Assembly: GCA_031399065.1 (NCBI GenBank)
Contig: JANNOM010000027.1
Coordinates: forward strand, 9,056 to 73,055
Direction: 5' to 3'
DNA from: JADCRZ01 sp031399065
Lineage (GTDB): Bacteria > Bacteroidota > Bacteroidia > Chitinophagales > Chitinophagaceae
Length of the DNA stretch: 64,000 nt
Shown here: piece by piece, positions 16,619 through 25,720 of the stretch
How positions within the stretch are numbered: position 1 is the stretch's first letter
Layout: each line of letters opens with the position of its first letter
Program-made: the position numbers and the translations under genes
The notes under the pieces: generated by a model
What the model was told of the DNA's origin: nothing
The model's database searches: none
What the model saw: the letters and a program-made list of their open reading frames with translations, nothing else

Positions 16619-19600
16619 ATGTCTTATTACCTTTACATCAGGTCGAAAGCAGTCTGTTTGCTCTTATTTATCGCAACCGGTTATTTTAACGCTGCGCCCG
16701 CTCAAAACACTATTGCCGTATCTTACCTGGGGCGCGAAAACGGACTTTCCAATAACGGGGTTACCAGTATTTACCAGGATCACAGGGGTTTTATGTGGTT
16801 CGGAACTTTTGACGGGCTTAACCGGTATGACGGATATAACTTTAAAATTTTCCGCAACCATTTGAATGATCCTCATTCACTGGTCAATAACCGGATCAGT
16901 TCGATCGTCGAAGATTCGGATCATACGATGTGGGTCGGCACCCGGAGCGGTGTAAGCAAATACGATGCTAATACCGGCAGCTTTTTAACCGTGTCATATA
17001 TAGCTTACCAAAGCCGACAGCCCAGGATCATTCGCTCCACCGTCAACCAGATCAACACTACCGCTGCCGGAGATCTGTTTATTGCCACCGCTACGGAAGG
17101 GTTGTTATGGAAAAAAAAGGGAAGTCCCCATTTCATCCAGCTTCCTTTAGGGCAGAAACAGGGATATTCTACGCAATACGAAGTATCTGCACTGGAAGCG
17201 GGTAAGGGTAAAAATCTTTGGGTACATATCGGTGGAAAAGGTCTTTTCAGCTTCGATATGGAAAAAGCCGTTTTCCTGTTAAGAAACAGGATTGTTCAGA
17301 AAGTGTATTCCATGCGGGCAGATAACAGCGGTCATCTGTGGATTGGTGGAGACCACGGATTGTACCGGTATGATATTTCGACTGGTACCACCCATCATAT
17401 TACCCAAAATTTATTTCGCTTCAGCCACCTGGAGATTGACCGCCAGCAACGGTTGTGGATTGCTTCTGACGGAGATGGTATTTTTATCAAAGATCCCGGC
17501 AGCGAAACAGTGAAGCCACTTTCTTTTCCCCGGAATCAATCATCGCTTAACAGTAAAGCAGTCTATTCGATCTGCGAGGACAAAGAAGGCCGCATATGGA
17601 TAGGAACGCTGCGGGGAGGGGTTAACGTTATCGATCCTAACCGGAGTAAATTTCATTTGATAACTCAAAATGCCGGAAAGCCCTCCACCCAGGTTAATTA
17701 TATCACTTCTTTTTGCGAGGATGGGGAGAACCTCTGGATAGGGACGGAGGGTGCGGGGGTAAGGTATTGGAACAGGAAGGCCGATACATTTACCGATTAT
17801 CCCTACCAGGCCCCGGCAATGTCGGGTTATACCGGCAATTCTGTTACGAATATATTGAAAGACGAAGAAGATATGGTATGGACAGCCACCTGGGGAGGAG
17901 GTATACAAAGACATCATCCGAAATCAGGTTCGTTCCAGTTATTCAGATGTTATAATACGGTTTCAGGCAGATACAACGATGCCGTGTGGAAATTATACCA
18001 GGACAGTAAAAAAACCCTATGGGCTTCTACCTGTGCCGACGGCAGTCTTTTCCGCCTCAACAAGGCAGCTAAACGATTCGATCTGTTCGATGCACGGCTA
18101 ACTAATATTATCTCGCTGGCAGAAGACAGCAGCGGCCATTTATGGGCAGGCGATTTTACTTCTCTTATCCGGATAGACCAGGCTGCGGGGAAACATCTGA
18201 AATATGAAGTAGGGTTCCCGGTACGTGCCATTCATGAAGACAGCCGGGGAGATTTATGGATAGGCACAGAGGGCGGAGGGTTGTTACTCTTCGACCCCTT
18301 AACTGGCAGGTATACCGCCTATACCGAAAAAGAAGGTCTTTGCAATAATTCCATTCTGAATGTGATAGAAGACAAAAATGGAAATTTGTGGATCAGCACT
18401 TTCAACGGGCTGGCTAAATTCAATACAGGCAACAAAAAATTCGAGAGCTTTTCTCAGTCGGACGGGCTGCAGAGCAACCAGTTCAATTACAATGCAGCCA
18501 TCGCTTTACAATCGGGAGAGCTTGTTTTTGGAGGCATCAAAGGGTTTAACCTGTTTTACCCCGATAGCATAAAGTATCAGGTACGACCAAGCAATGTATT
18601 TATTACCACATTAAAAATAGACAATGTTCCCGTGGAGGCGGACAGCTCTTATATTGTAAAACGATTGTCCGAGCAGGTTCCGGAGATTAGTGTGCCTTTT
18701 GATAAGGCCGTTCTGTCGGTCGACTTTGTCGCGTTGGAATACTCGGCGCCGGATAAGATCAATTATGCCTATTACCTGGAAGGCTGGGACAAGGGCTGGA
18801 ATTATACCGGGAAAAACAGGACCGCCAACTATACCCACCTCCAGGAAGGCAAATACATCCTGCGCATCAAATCCACCGACACCGACGGCCGCTGGATCAA
18901 CCAGGAATATAACATGCTTATTAACGTAATGCCACCCTGGTTCAGGAGCTGGTGGGCTTATACGCTCTATATACTCACTTTTATATCGATCATTTACCTA
19001 TACCTGCAATACCGCACCCAGCGGGCCCGGCAGGCTTACCAGGTAGCCCTGGCGAAAATGGAAACGGAAAAAGAAAAAGAGCTGAACGAAAAAAAGCTTT
19101 CCTTTTTCACGAATATATCTCATGAGTTCAGAACACCCCTTACATTGATCATCAACCCGGTGAAAGATTTGCTGCAGCATCCCGAAACCGCTCCCGATCC
19201 CGGCGAACTGAATGTGATATACCGCAACGCCCGCCGCCTGCTTAGCCTGGTAGACCAGTTACTCTTGTTCCGGAAAGCCGAAAGTGAAGTAAGCCGCCTC
19301 AAAATTACCCGGCTGAATATATTCGAACTGTGCCAGGAAGTATATGCCTGCTTTTCTCAAACGGCCAGGGTAAGGGATATCCGGTATTCATTTTCCTCTA
19401 ATAAACCGGGCCTTGAGCTTTATGCGGACCGGGAAAAAATGGAGATGATATTATTTAATCTCCTTTCGAATGCGCTTAAATTTACTCCCGACGGAGGTAC
19501 GGTATCGGTGGAACTAACGGAAATGGAAAACGATATCCTCTTTATCGTTTCGGATACCGGTTGTGGAATTGATGGAGTGGCCGGAGACCAGATATTTACC

Positions 19601-20710
19601 CAGTTTTACCAGCAAAAGAACGAACGGACGAATGATAAAAAGGGATTCGGTATCGGTCTGTACCTGGTTAAGCAGTTCGTAGAATCGCATAAGGGTACTA
19701 TAACTTACGAAAGTGAAATGAATAAAGGCACACGCTTTACCGTTCGCCTTCATAAGGATAAAGCGCATCTGAGCGAATACTATATTCATGAAGAAATAGG
19801 ACAAAAGCCGGCTTTGCTTCGGGAACTGATGAAGGAGATGGAGCCGGATACTCTGCCCACGCAGGATACCGTTATGGTGGAAAAACAGCCGGTAAGCGAG
19901 GTAATATCTGAAAAAAAATCGATATTGCTGGTAGACGACAGCCCGGAAATACTGCATTACCTCAACCAGATATTTGCCGGCAGATACATCATTTACGAAG
20001 CAGCCGGGGGCGAAGCAGCCCTTAAACTGGCAACTAGCATAATACCCGACATGATTATCAGTGATGTGGTGATGGAAGGTATTACCGGGGTGGAGCTCTG
20101 CGGCAAGTTAAAGGAAGACCCCGAACTGAATCATATCCCGGTTATATTACTCACGGCTTCTTCTTCCGCCGAAATCAAACTAAAAGGTATCGAATGCGGT
20201 GCGGAGGATTATATCACCAAGCCATTCGACAAAGAACTGTTACTGGCCCGGGTAGAAAATATAATGAAGAACCGGAACACGCTGAAAAAGTACTTTTTCG
20301 ATACGATCACGCTGCGTAAGAACGATCTTCATATTTCTGCCGCTTACAAGGAGTTTTTAGATAAGTGTATAGAGATCGTCGAGAAAAATATAGATAACGA
20401 AGACTTTACGGTACTCCTGCTGGCAAAGTCCATCGGCATGAGCCATTCCAATCTCTATAAAAAGGTAAAATCCATTTCCGGGTTATCGGTGAATGCTTTT
20501 ATCCGGTTTATCCGGCTGCGTAAGGCGGCGGAGATCCTGCTGGGTACGGATGCCAATGTGAATGAAACGGCCTTCCAGGTAGGGCTTTCGGACGTAAAAA
20601 ATTTCCGGGAGCAGTTTGCAAAGCTGTTCGGTATGTCTCCCTCCGAGTACGTACGGAAGTATAAAAGTTCCTTTAACAAGGATTTTAAAGTGATCTACAA
20701 AACCGAATAG
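16619..20710 (+). CDS. hybrid two-component system sensor kinase/AraC regulator (HTCS)
   Basis: 1363 residues from the ATG at 16619 (a TTG five codons earlier is less likely). Order: signal peptide 1-29; periplasmic two-propeller sensor of regulator-propeller repeats (GLSNNGVTSIYQDHRGFMWF, repeated DxxGxLWxGT) to about 680; Y_Y_Y domain 700-765; one TM helix about 778-800; HisKA with His835 in NISHEFRTPL; HATPase with LFNLLSNALKFT, DTGCGID and GFGIGLYL; receiver 1101-1222 with Asp1149; AraC-type HTH from about 1242 to the end. Such proteins bind an oligosaccharide in the periplasm and activate the adjacent polysaccharide locus directly. Here the target is the SusCD operon 222 bp downstream, preceded by a 21-bp-period direct repeat. 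The full set of conserved motifs suggests an active protein. Confidence 0.95.
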   Translation: MSYYLYIRSKAVCLLLFIATGYFNAAPAQNTIAVSYLGRENGLSNNGVTSIYQDHRGFMWFGTFDGLNRYDGYNFKIFRNHLNDPHSLVNNRISSIVEDSDHTMWVGTRSGVSKYDANTGSFLTVSYIAYQSRQPRIIRSTVNQINTTAAGDLFIATATEGLLWKKKGSPHFIQLPLGQKQGYSTQYEVSALEAGKGKNLWVHIGGKGLFSFDMEKAVFLLRNRIVQKVYSMRADNSGHLWIGGDHGLYRYDISTGTTHHITQNLFRFSHLEIDRQQRLWIASDGDGIFIKDPGSETVKPLSFPRNQSSLNSKAVYSICEDKEGRIWIGTLRGGVNVIDPNRSKFHLITQNAGKPSTQVNYITSFCEDGENLWIGTEGAGVRYWNRKADTFTDYPYQAPAMSGYTGNSVTNILKDEEDMVWTATWGGGIQRHHPKSGSFQLFRCYNTVSGRYNDAVWKLYQDSKKTLWASTCADGSLFRLNKAAKRFDLFDARLTNIISLAEDSSGHLWAGDFTSLIRIDQAAGKHLKYEVGFPVRAIHEDSRGDLWIGTEGGGLLLFDPLTGRYTAYTEKEGLCNNSILNVIEDKNGNLWISTFNGLAKFNTGNKKFESFSQSDGLQSNQFNYNAAIALQSGELVFGGIKGFNLFYPDSIKYQVRPSNVFITTLKIDNVPVEADSSYIVKRLSEQVPEISVPFDKAVLSVDFVALEYSAPDKINYAYYLEGWDKGWNYTGKNRTANYTHLQEGKYILRIKSTDTDGRWINQEYNMLINVMPPWFRSWWAYTLYILTFISIIYLYLQYRTQRARQAYQVALAKMETEKEKELNEKKLSFFTNISHEFRTPLTLIINPVKDLLQHPETAPDPGELNVIYRNARRLLSLVDQLLLFRKAESEVSRLKITRLNIFELCQEVYACFSQTARVRDIRYSFSSNKPGLELYADREKMEMILFNLLSNALKFTPDGGTVSVELTEMENDILFIVSDTGCGIDGVAGDQIFTQFYQQKNERTNDKKGFGIGLYLVKQFVESHKGTITYESEMNKGTRFTVRLHKDKAHLSEYYIHEEIGQKPALLRELMKEMEPDTLPTQDTVMVEKQPVSEVISEKKSILLVDDSPEILHYLNQIFAGRYIIYEAAGGEAALKLATSIIPDMIISDVVMEGITGVELCGKLKEDPELNHIPVILLTASSSAEIKLKGIECGAEDYITKPFDKELLLARVENIMKNRNTLKKYFFDTITLRKNDLHISAAYKEFLDKCIEIVEKNIDNEDFTVLLLAKSIGMSHSNLYKKVKSISGLSVNAFIRFIRLRKAAEILLGTDANVNETAFQVGLSDVKNFREQFAKLFGMSPSEYVRKYKSSFNKDFKVIYKTE

Positions 20711-20722
20711 TGGTTCTGTTTT

Positions 20723-20758
20723 CCCTTTTACTATTTACCGGTGCCCTTTTACTATTTA
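20723..20758 (+). promoter_or_regulatory. 15-bp direct repeat, period 21 bp, candidate HTCS operator
   Basis: CCCTTTTACTATTTA occurs perfectly at 20723-20737 and 20744-20758. Start-to-start distance is 21 bp, two helical turns, so two protein subunits could bind the same DNA face. It lies between the regulator stop and susC, about 50 bp upstream of a possible promoter at 20808-20815. AraC-type domains commonly bind such direct repeats; the binding itself is inferred. Confidence 0.6.
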
Positions 20759-20807
20759 ACCCCCTGTATTAGGCGATTGCCCCCCTGTTTCTTCCCTTTT
20801 TTATTGA

Positions 20808-20815
20808 TAATCTTG
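20808..20815 (+). promoter_or_regulatory. candidate -7 element of the susC promoter
   Basis: TAATCTTG differs at one position from the Bacteroidota consensus TAnnTTTG. The -33 region is weak (TGTTTC about 20 bp upstream), as expected for a promoter that depends on an activator bound at the direct repeat just upstream. It leaves a leader of about 115 nt before the susC ATG. Confidence 0.35.
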
Positions 20816-20931
20816 CTCTTCCAATGCAGGAATACCTGATATATGAGGTAAAATCACCTGGTTCATGAAGGCTTCTGGTGATTTCCGAGAATCTGGCCGT
20901 AACGATTACTTAACCAAACGAATGATTGTTT

Positions 20932-23900
20932 ATGAAACAATGGATTGCAAGCCCTTTCAAACGCTACCTGTTAACTGTATGTATCCTCTTAACCCTGAGT
21001 ACCTACGCCCATGCACAGCAGCGCACTATTCGCGGAACTGTTTCCGGCGAAAACAGTCAACCGCTCGAAGGAGCTACTATTTCTTTAAAACAAACCGGGG
21101 AAAAAACAACGACGGATAAAAACGGGTTGTTCAGTCTTTCTTCCGCTACCGCCAACGGCACGCTGGTCATTAGCTACGTCGGGTATTCCGGCCAGGAAAT
21201 TACATTGGACGACCGCACCGAACTGTCCATCACCCTGCAAAAGACCAGTGGCACTTTCGACGAAGTGGTCGTGATCGGCTACGGCACGGCGAAGAAGAAA
21301 AACATCGCCGGGTCTGTAGATGTGGTTACGGGCAAATCGGCCGGTGCCACCACCGCTACCAGTCCTGCCCAGTTGCTGATCGGTAAATCCGCCGGCGTAC
21401 AGATCGTGAATACCAACGGTACGCCCGGTTCCGGAGCGCAGATCATCATCAGGGGAACGGGATCGCTCCGCGGGGTCGACCCGCTGTATGTGATAGATGG
21501 CATACAGGGAAGTAATAACCTGTTCAATTCCTTGAACACACAGGATATCGAAAATATCACCATCCTTAAAGACGCTTCTCTAACGGCGATATATGGAGCA
21601 TCGGCTGCTAATGGAGTGGTGATAGTGACCACCAAAAAAGGCAAAAGCGGCCTTCCCAGGGTATCTTTCAGCTCGCAGGCCGGTATCAGTCGCATTCCTA
21701 AAAAACTGGATGTGCTGAAAGCGGCCGACTATGTTGATTTTTTACGGGATATCTCCATCTCAAAAAACCAGGTGCTGCCTGCTAAATTAAATACACCTGC
21801 GGTGCTGATAGACAGCACCGACTGGCAATCCGCCATACTGCGCAACGCACTCAGTACGGAAAATACCATCAGTCTGACCGGAGGCAGCGATAAAGTAATT
21901 TACCAGCTCTCCGGCGGATACATCACCCAGCAATCCATCTCCGGTAATTTTATCAATAAGCGGCTAAACCTGCGTTTCGGTTTAGATGAAACCTTCGGTC
22001 GCTTCCATTTCGGGCAAACGCTGGTTATCCGCAATGTTAAATCGAAAGGAAGTCAGGCCAGCCTGGTAGGAGCCATTAGCTATGCCCCTTACAAACCCAT
22101 ACTGGATAGCCGCATACTGGGAGGTTATTCTACACTTACCAATGGAGATGATTTCAGTGACGTGGGTAACCCGCTGCAAAACGTTAACCTTACCAGAAAC
22201 ATCACTGATGAATTTCTTCTGTATCCACAGTTGTTTGGAGAGGTACGACTGGTAAAGGGATTAAAGTTCCGTACGCAGTTTGCCGGTATATACGGTGCCA
22301 GCTCCGCCGAAGGGTACCGGATACCTTATGTAGGGGCCAATAACGTGCTGCAGGACCGGCAGGCGACCCTTTCTACCGGTAAATCCTCTTATTATATACT
22401 GGAAAATTATTTCACGTACAATCTTAATACAGGCAATCATAATTTTTCTTTCACGGGCGGGAACAGTTATACCGACAAGGGAAAATCAGTGAATCAGAGC
22501 GCACTGGGAACGGGTATCCCGAACGATAATATCCAAAGTATAAATGTGGCTTCCAACCGCACGGTTACCGGAAGTTCGGTTGGTTATGCCGCTACGGCAC
22601 TCATCTCTTATTTCGGCAGGTTAACTTACGACTATAACAATAAATATTTTATATCATTAAGCGCCAGGCGGGATGGAGCATCTAATTTCGGTATCAATAA
22701 CAAAAACGGAAATTTCCCGGGGGGCGGTGTGGCCTGGGTGTTTTCTGAGGAAGGGTTCATTAAGAAAAGCCTGCCTTTTATTACGGAAGGTAAGCTGCGT
22801 GTCAGTTATGGAAGACTGGGCAACAACCAAATTCCCAACTTCCTGACGGATGCTTTTACGTATACTGGTCAGAGTAATAACGGCAGTGTAGGGTATGCAT
22901 TCGGAACCACCGAAGCCTTCGTGCCGGGTGTTACCATCAATACCATACCTAATCCCGATCTGAGATGGGAACAGACCGACCAGGTGGATATAGGACTCGA
23001 ATTAAGCCTTTTTGAAAGCCGCATTAATTTTTCCGCTGACTTATACCGGAGAAAAAGTAAAGGCCTGCTGGTAAGCGTTCCGTTACCGACCGATAATGGT
23101 ATCGGTGGCGTGGGCGGGGGCGGTAGCAGTATTTTAACGAATGCTGCAGACGCCCAGAACGAAGGGCTCGAATTGTCGCTTACCTATAACAGTAACCCCG
23201 GCAGAAAGCTTAACTACAGCGTAAGTACCAATTTTGCTTATAACAGGAATAAAGTGTTATCCCTCGGTGAACAGTTTCAGGCTCCGATACTCGCGGGTAG
23301 TTTTAACCAGTTGTCCGCATTCACTTATACGGCTGCCGGTTCCCCGATAGGTGCTTACTACGGATATCAACTTATTAAAGTAGCAGCCGACCAGGCTGAA
23401 ATAAATGTGCTGAACCAATCGGCCCGCGACAAAACAGGCAATGCCAATGCCGTATACCAGGCTTCCTTGCTTCCCGGCGATTTTATTTTCCGCGACCTGA
23501 ACGGCGATGGAGTGGTAACGGCCACCGATCAGAAAATACTCGGCAGCCCGATCCCTAAATTCGTATATGGCTTTAACGCCAATGCGGCTTACGGAAGTTT
23601 CGATTTGAACGTGGTTACTTCCGGTATCGCAGGTGTAAAAGTAGTGAATGCCAATAAGTACTTTACGGAAAACGGCACTACCGGGCATAATGCTTCCACG
23701 GCTATACTTAACCGTTGGAGAAAACCGGGCGACCAGGCAGCATTACCACGTGCCGGGCAGAACGCCACCGCCGCAGGTAACCTGCGCGTATCCGATTTCT
23801 GGGTCAACGACGGATCGTACCTGCGCTTAAGAAGTGTCACCCTGGGATACAACGTACCGAAGAAAATGCTTGATGGTATGAAGGAAAAAATATTTACAAC

Positions 23901-24072
23901 GGCACGTCTTTATATCGCTGCGCAAAACCTGCTGACGGTTACTACCTACGATGGTTTCGATCCTGAAATAAGTACATTAAGCGGTGGTGACTACATTTTC
24001 ACGAGGGGCTTCGACAATGGCCAATTACCACAGCCCAGAACCTTCCTCGTAGGACTTCAACTCGGTTTTTAA
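20932..24072 (+). CDS. SusC/RagA-family TonB-linked outer membrane transporter
   Basis: 1046 residues from the ATG at 20932 (a TTG two codons earlier is not needed). Signal peptide with cleavage after YAHAQQ; CarboxypepD_reg-like domain about 30-105 (IRGTVSGENSQPLEGATISL); then FDEVVVIGYGTAKKKNIAGS, the hallmark TonB-box/plug entry of SusC proteins; plug to about 235; 22-strand barrel ending in PRTFLVGLQLGF. It imports oligosaccharides into the periplasm using TonB energy, with the SusD-like lipoprotein as lid. The susD gene starts 18 bp downstream. No truncation or internal stop was seen. The substrate is inferred from the enzymes of the locus to be a mannan-type oligosaccharide. Confidence 0.95.
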   Translation: MKQWIASPFKRYLLTVCILLTLSTYAHAQQRTIRGTVSGENSQPLEGATISLKQTGEKTTTDKNGLFSLSSATANGTLVISYVGYSGQEITLDDRTELSITLQKTSGTFDEVVVIGYGTAKKKNIAGSVDVVTGKSAGATTATSPAQLLIGKSAGVQIVNTNGTPGSGAQIIIRGTGSLRGVDPLYVIDGIQGSNNLFNSLNTQDIENITILKDASLTAIYGASAANGVVIVTTKKGKSGLPRVSFSSQAGISRIPKKLDVLKAADYVDFLRDISISKNQVLPAKLNTPAVLIDSTDWQSAILRNALSTENTISLTGGSDKVIYQLSGGYITQQSISGNFINKRLNLRFGLDETFGRFHFGQTLVIRNVKSKGSQASLVGAISYAPYKPILDSRILGGYSTLTNGDDFSDVGNPLQNVNLTRNITDEFLLYPQLFGEVRLVKGLKFRTQFAGIYGASSAEGYRIPYVGANNVLQDRQATLSTGKSSYYILENYFTYNLNTGNHNFSFTGGNSYTDKGKSVNQSALGTGIPNDNIQSINVASNRTVTGSSVGYAATALISYFGRLTYDYNNKYFISLSARRDGASNFGINNKNGNFPGGGVAWVFSEEGFIKKSLPFITEGKLRVSYGRLGNNQIPNFLTDAFTYTGQSNNGSVGYAFGTTEAFVPGVTINTIPNPDLRWEQTDQVDIGLELSLFESRINFSADLYRRKSKGLLVSVPLPTDNGIGGVGGGGSSILTNAADAQNEGLELSLTYNSNPGRKLNYSVSTNFAYNRNKVLSLGEQFQAPILAGSFNQLSAFTYTAAGSPIGAYYGYQLIKVAADQAEINVLNQSARDKTGNANAVYQASLLPGDFIFRDLNGDGVVTATDQKILGSPIPKFVYGFNANAAYGSFDLNVVTSGIAGVKVVNANKYFTENGTTGHNASTAILNRWRKPGDQAALPRAGQNATAAGNLRVSDFWVNDGSYLRLRSVTLGYNVPKKMLDGMKEKIFTTARLYIAAQNLLTVTTYDGFDPEISTLSGGDYIFTRGFDNGQLPQPRTFLVGLQLGF

Positions 24073-24090
24073 TTTTTAAATACGTTACAA

Positions 24091-25668
24091 ATGAAAAAGA
24101 TATTATTATATATAGTTGCAGTTGTTACCGTATCGGTTAACTGGCACTGTAAAAAGTCACTGATCGATCCCAGCAATCCCAATGCTTATACACTGGACAG
24201 CTATTTTAAGAATGACAATGAAATGAACCAGGCCGTCGTGGCCACGTATGGTACTTTCCTGCATCAGGGATTATGGGCAAGAGACTATTATTTCATTTTT
24301 GATCTGCTGGGCTACGAGGCTAAAAACGATGCGCCCATGCAGGGCGACCTGCTGCAACTGGCCCAGTACAATTTTGGTAATAACCAGCCGCAGTTAAGCC
24401 AGTTGTGGGCAAGTCTGTACCGTATGATATTCCGGTCCAATGTGGTTATCGACCGGGCAGAGGTTTGGCAGCCAACCGTTCCTGCGGAACAACAGCGAAA
24501 AAAACAGTATGTAGCCGAAGCGCGGTTTTTAAAATCATATGCTAACCTGCACCTGGCTTTCCTGTATGGCGATGCGCCGTTGCGCACGAGTTACGACAGC
24601 ACACTGGCTAACAGGTATCCCTCACGCACACCCGTAAGCGAAATATGGCGTACGGTGGAAGCGGATCTTACGCTGGCTATCCCGGATCTGCCGGTGTCTT
24701 ACCCGGCTGCGGGTCTTGGCAGGGCTACCCAGGGTGCCGCCATTGCTTTGCTGGGCAAAGCATACCTGTACCAGAAAAAATGGGCTGCCGCGCAAACAGA
24801 GTTTACTAAATTGACCAAAGCACCATTTACCTATATCCTGTCGCCTAATTACCTGGATGTATTTAGTACAACCAATCAGTCCAACCCCGAAAATATTTTC
24901 CAGGTAATGAATGGCGTATGGGATCAAGCCGCAGGTGATGCTTATTTTGCGTACGGTGGTGTAGAAGCATTTGGCCGCCGCGCCACACACTCTGCCCGCG
25001 CACAGGAGTACGGATTCAACGATTTTAAAAACGTATTCATTACTACATCGGCCGTTCGGGCATTCACTTACCCTAGCCCGGTGGATGGCACTACGTATAG
25101 AGATCCAAGAGCGCGGTTCACTTTTTACGGCGACGCGGCCAGCGGAGGCCAGACGGTTTTTTGCCAGCAGTGCACCACTGGCCCGGTTAATTTTCCATTC
25201 GCCGGTGCTAATGGTGGCTATCGCTGGCTTAAGTATGAATATTATAATCAGCGCGCTTCGTTCGGCGGTCCTCAGAGTACTATCAACGGGCAGGTGATAC
25301 GATATGCCGACGTGTTGCTGATGCTGGCAGAAACGTATATACAGCAGGGAAATACGGGCAGTCAACCCCTGGCTTTAATAGACAGTGTACGTTCAAGGTC
25401 GGGTGCCGCGCTGTATACTTCACTGGGCAGTATTGCCAATGCGATGCAGATTCTGATGCGTGAACGGCAACTGGAACTGGCGGGAGAGCAAAGCCGTTAT
25501 TTCGACCTTATCAGGTGGGGTATTGCTAAAGAGACCATTAATACGCTCAGGCAGGCCGAAGACGGTACGCAGCCGTTCCAGGATAAGAACCTGCTGTTCC
25601 CGATTCCATTGGGTGAAAGAAATGCCAATCCTAACGTGAATGCGCAGGTGAGAGACGAATGGAATTAA
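24091..25668 (+). CDS. RagB/SusD-family nutrient-binding outer membrane lipoprotein
   Basis: 525 residues. The N-terminus has a short hydrophobic stretch and a Cys at residue 20 (VSVNWHCKKSLIDP) that fits lipoprotein attachment, though the -1 His is unusual. The body follows the SusD pattern: TPR-like helices with AEARFLKSYANLHLAFLYGD (about 145-164), GAAIALLGKAYLYQKKW (about 213-229) and the C-terminal RxxxLxxExxRYFDLIRWG segment (RERQLELAGEQSRYFDLIRW, about 455-474). It forms the surface lid of the SusC transporter and binds the glycan. It is translated 18 bp after susC, certainly in one operon. Confidence 0.94.
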   Translation: MKKILLYIVAVVTVSVNWHCKKSLIDPSNPNAYTLDSYFKNDNEMNQAVVATYGTFLHQGLWARDYYFIFDLLGYEAKNDAPMQGDLLQLAQYNFGNNQPQLSQLWASLYRMIFRSNVVIDRAEVWQPTVPAEQQRKKQYVAEARFLKSYANLHLAFLYGDAPLRTSYDSTLANRYPSRTPVSEIWRTVEADLTLAIPDLPVSYPAAGLGRATQGAAIALLGKAYLYQKKWAAAQTEFTKLTKAPFTYILSPNYLDVFSTTNQSNPENIFQVMNGVWDQAAGDAYFAYGGVEAFGRRATHSARAQEYGFNDFKNVFITTSAVRAFTYPSPVDGTTYRDPRARFTFYGDAASGGQTVFCQQCTTGPVNFPFAGANGGYRWLKYEYYNQRASFGGPQSTINGQVIRYADVLLMLAETYIQQGNTGSQPLALIDSVRSRSGAALYTSLGSIANAMQILMRERQLELAGEQSRYFDLIRWGIAKETINTLRQAEDGTQPFQDKNLLFPIPLGERNANPNVNAQVRDEWN

Positions 25669-25720
25669 ATGATTTTAACATATGCTTGCTTACACTTTTA
25701 ATTAACATAACATTTTTGCC

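Noticed and set aside
24622..25365. Long antisense ORF inside the susD gene
   Set aside because: It mirrors codon structure of SusD; no independent motif, so a shadow.
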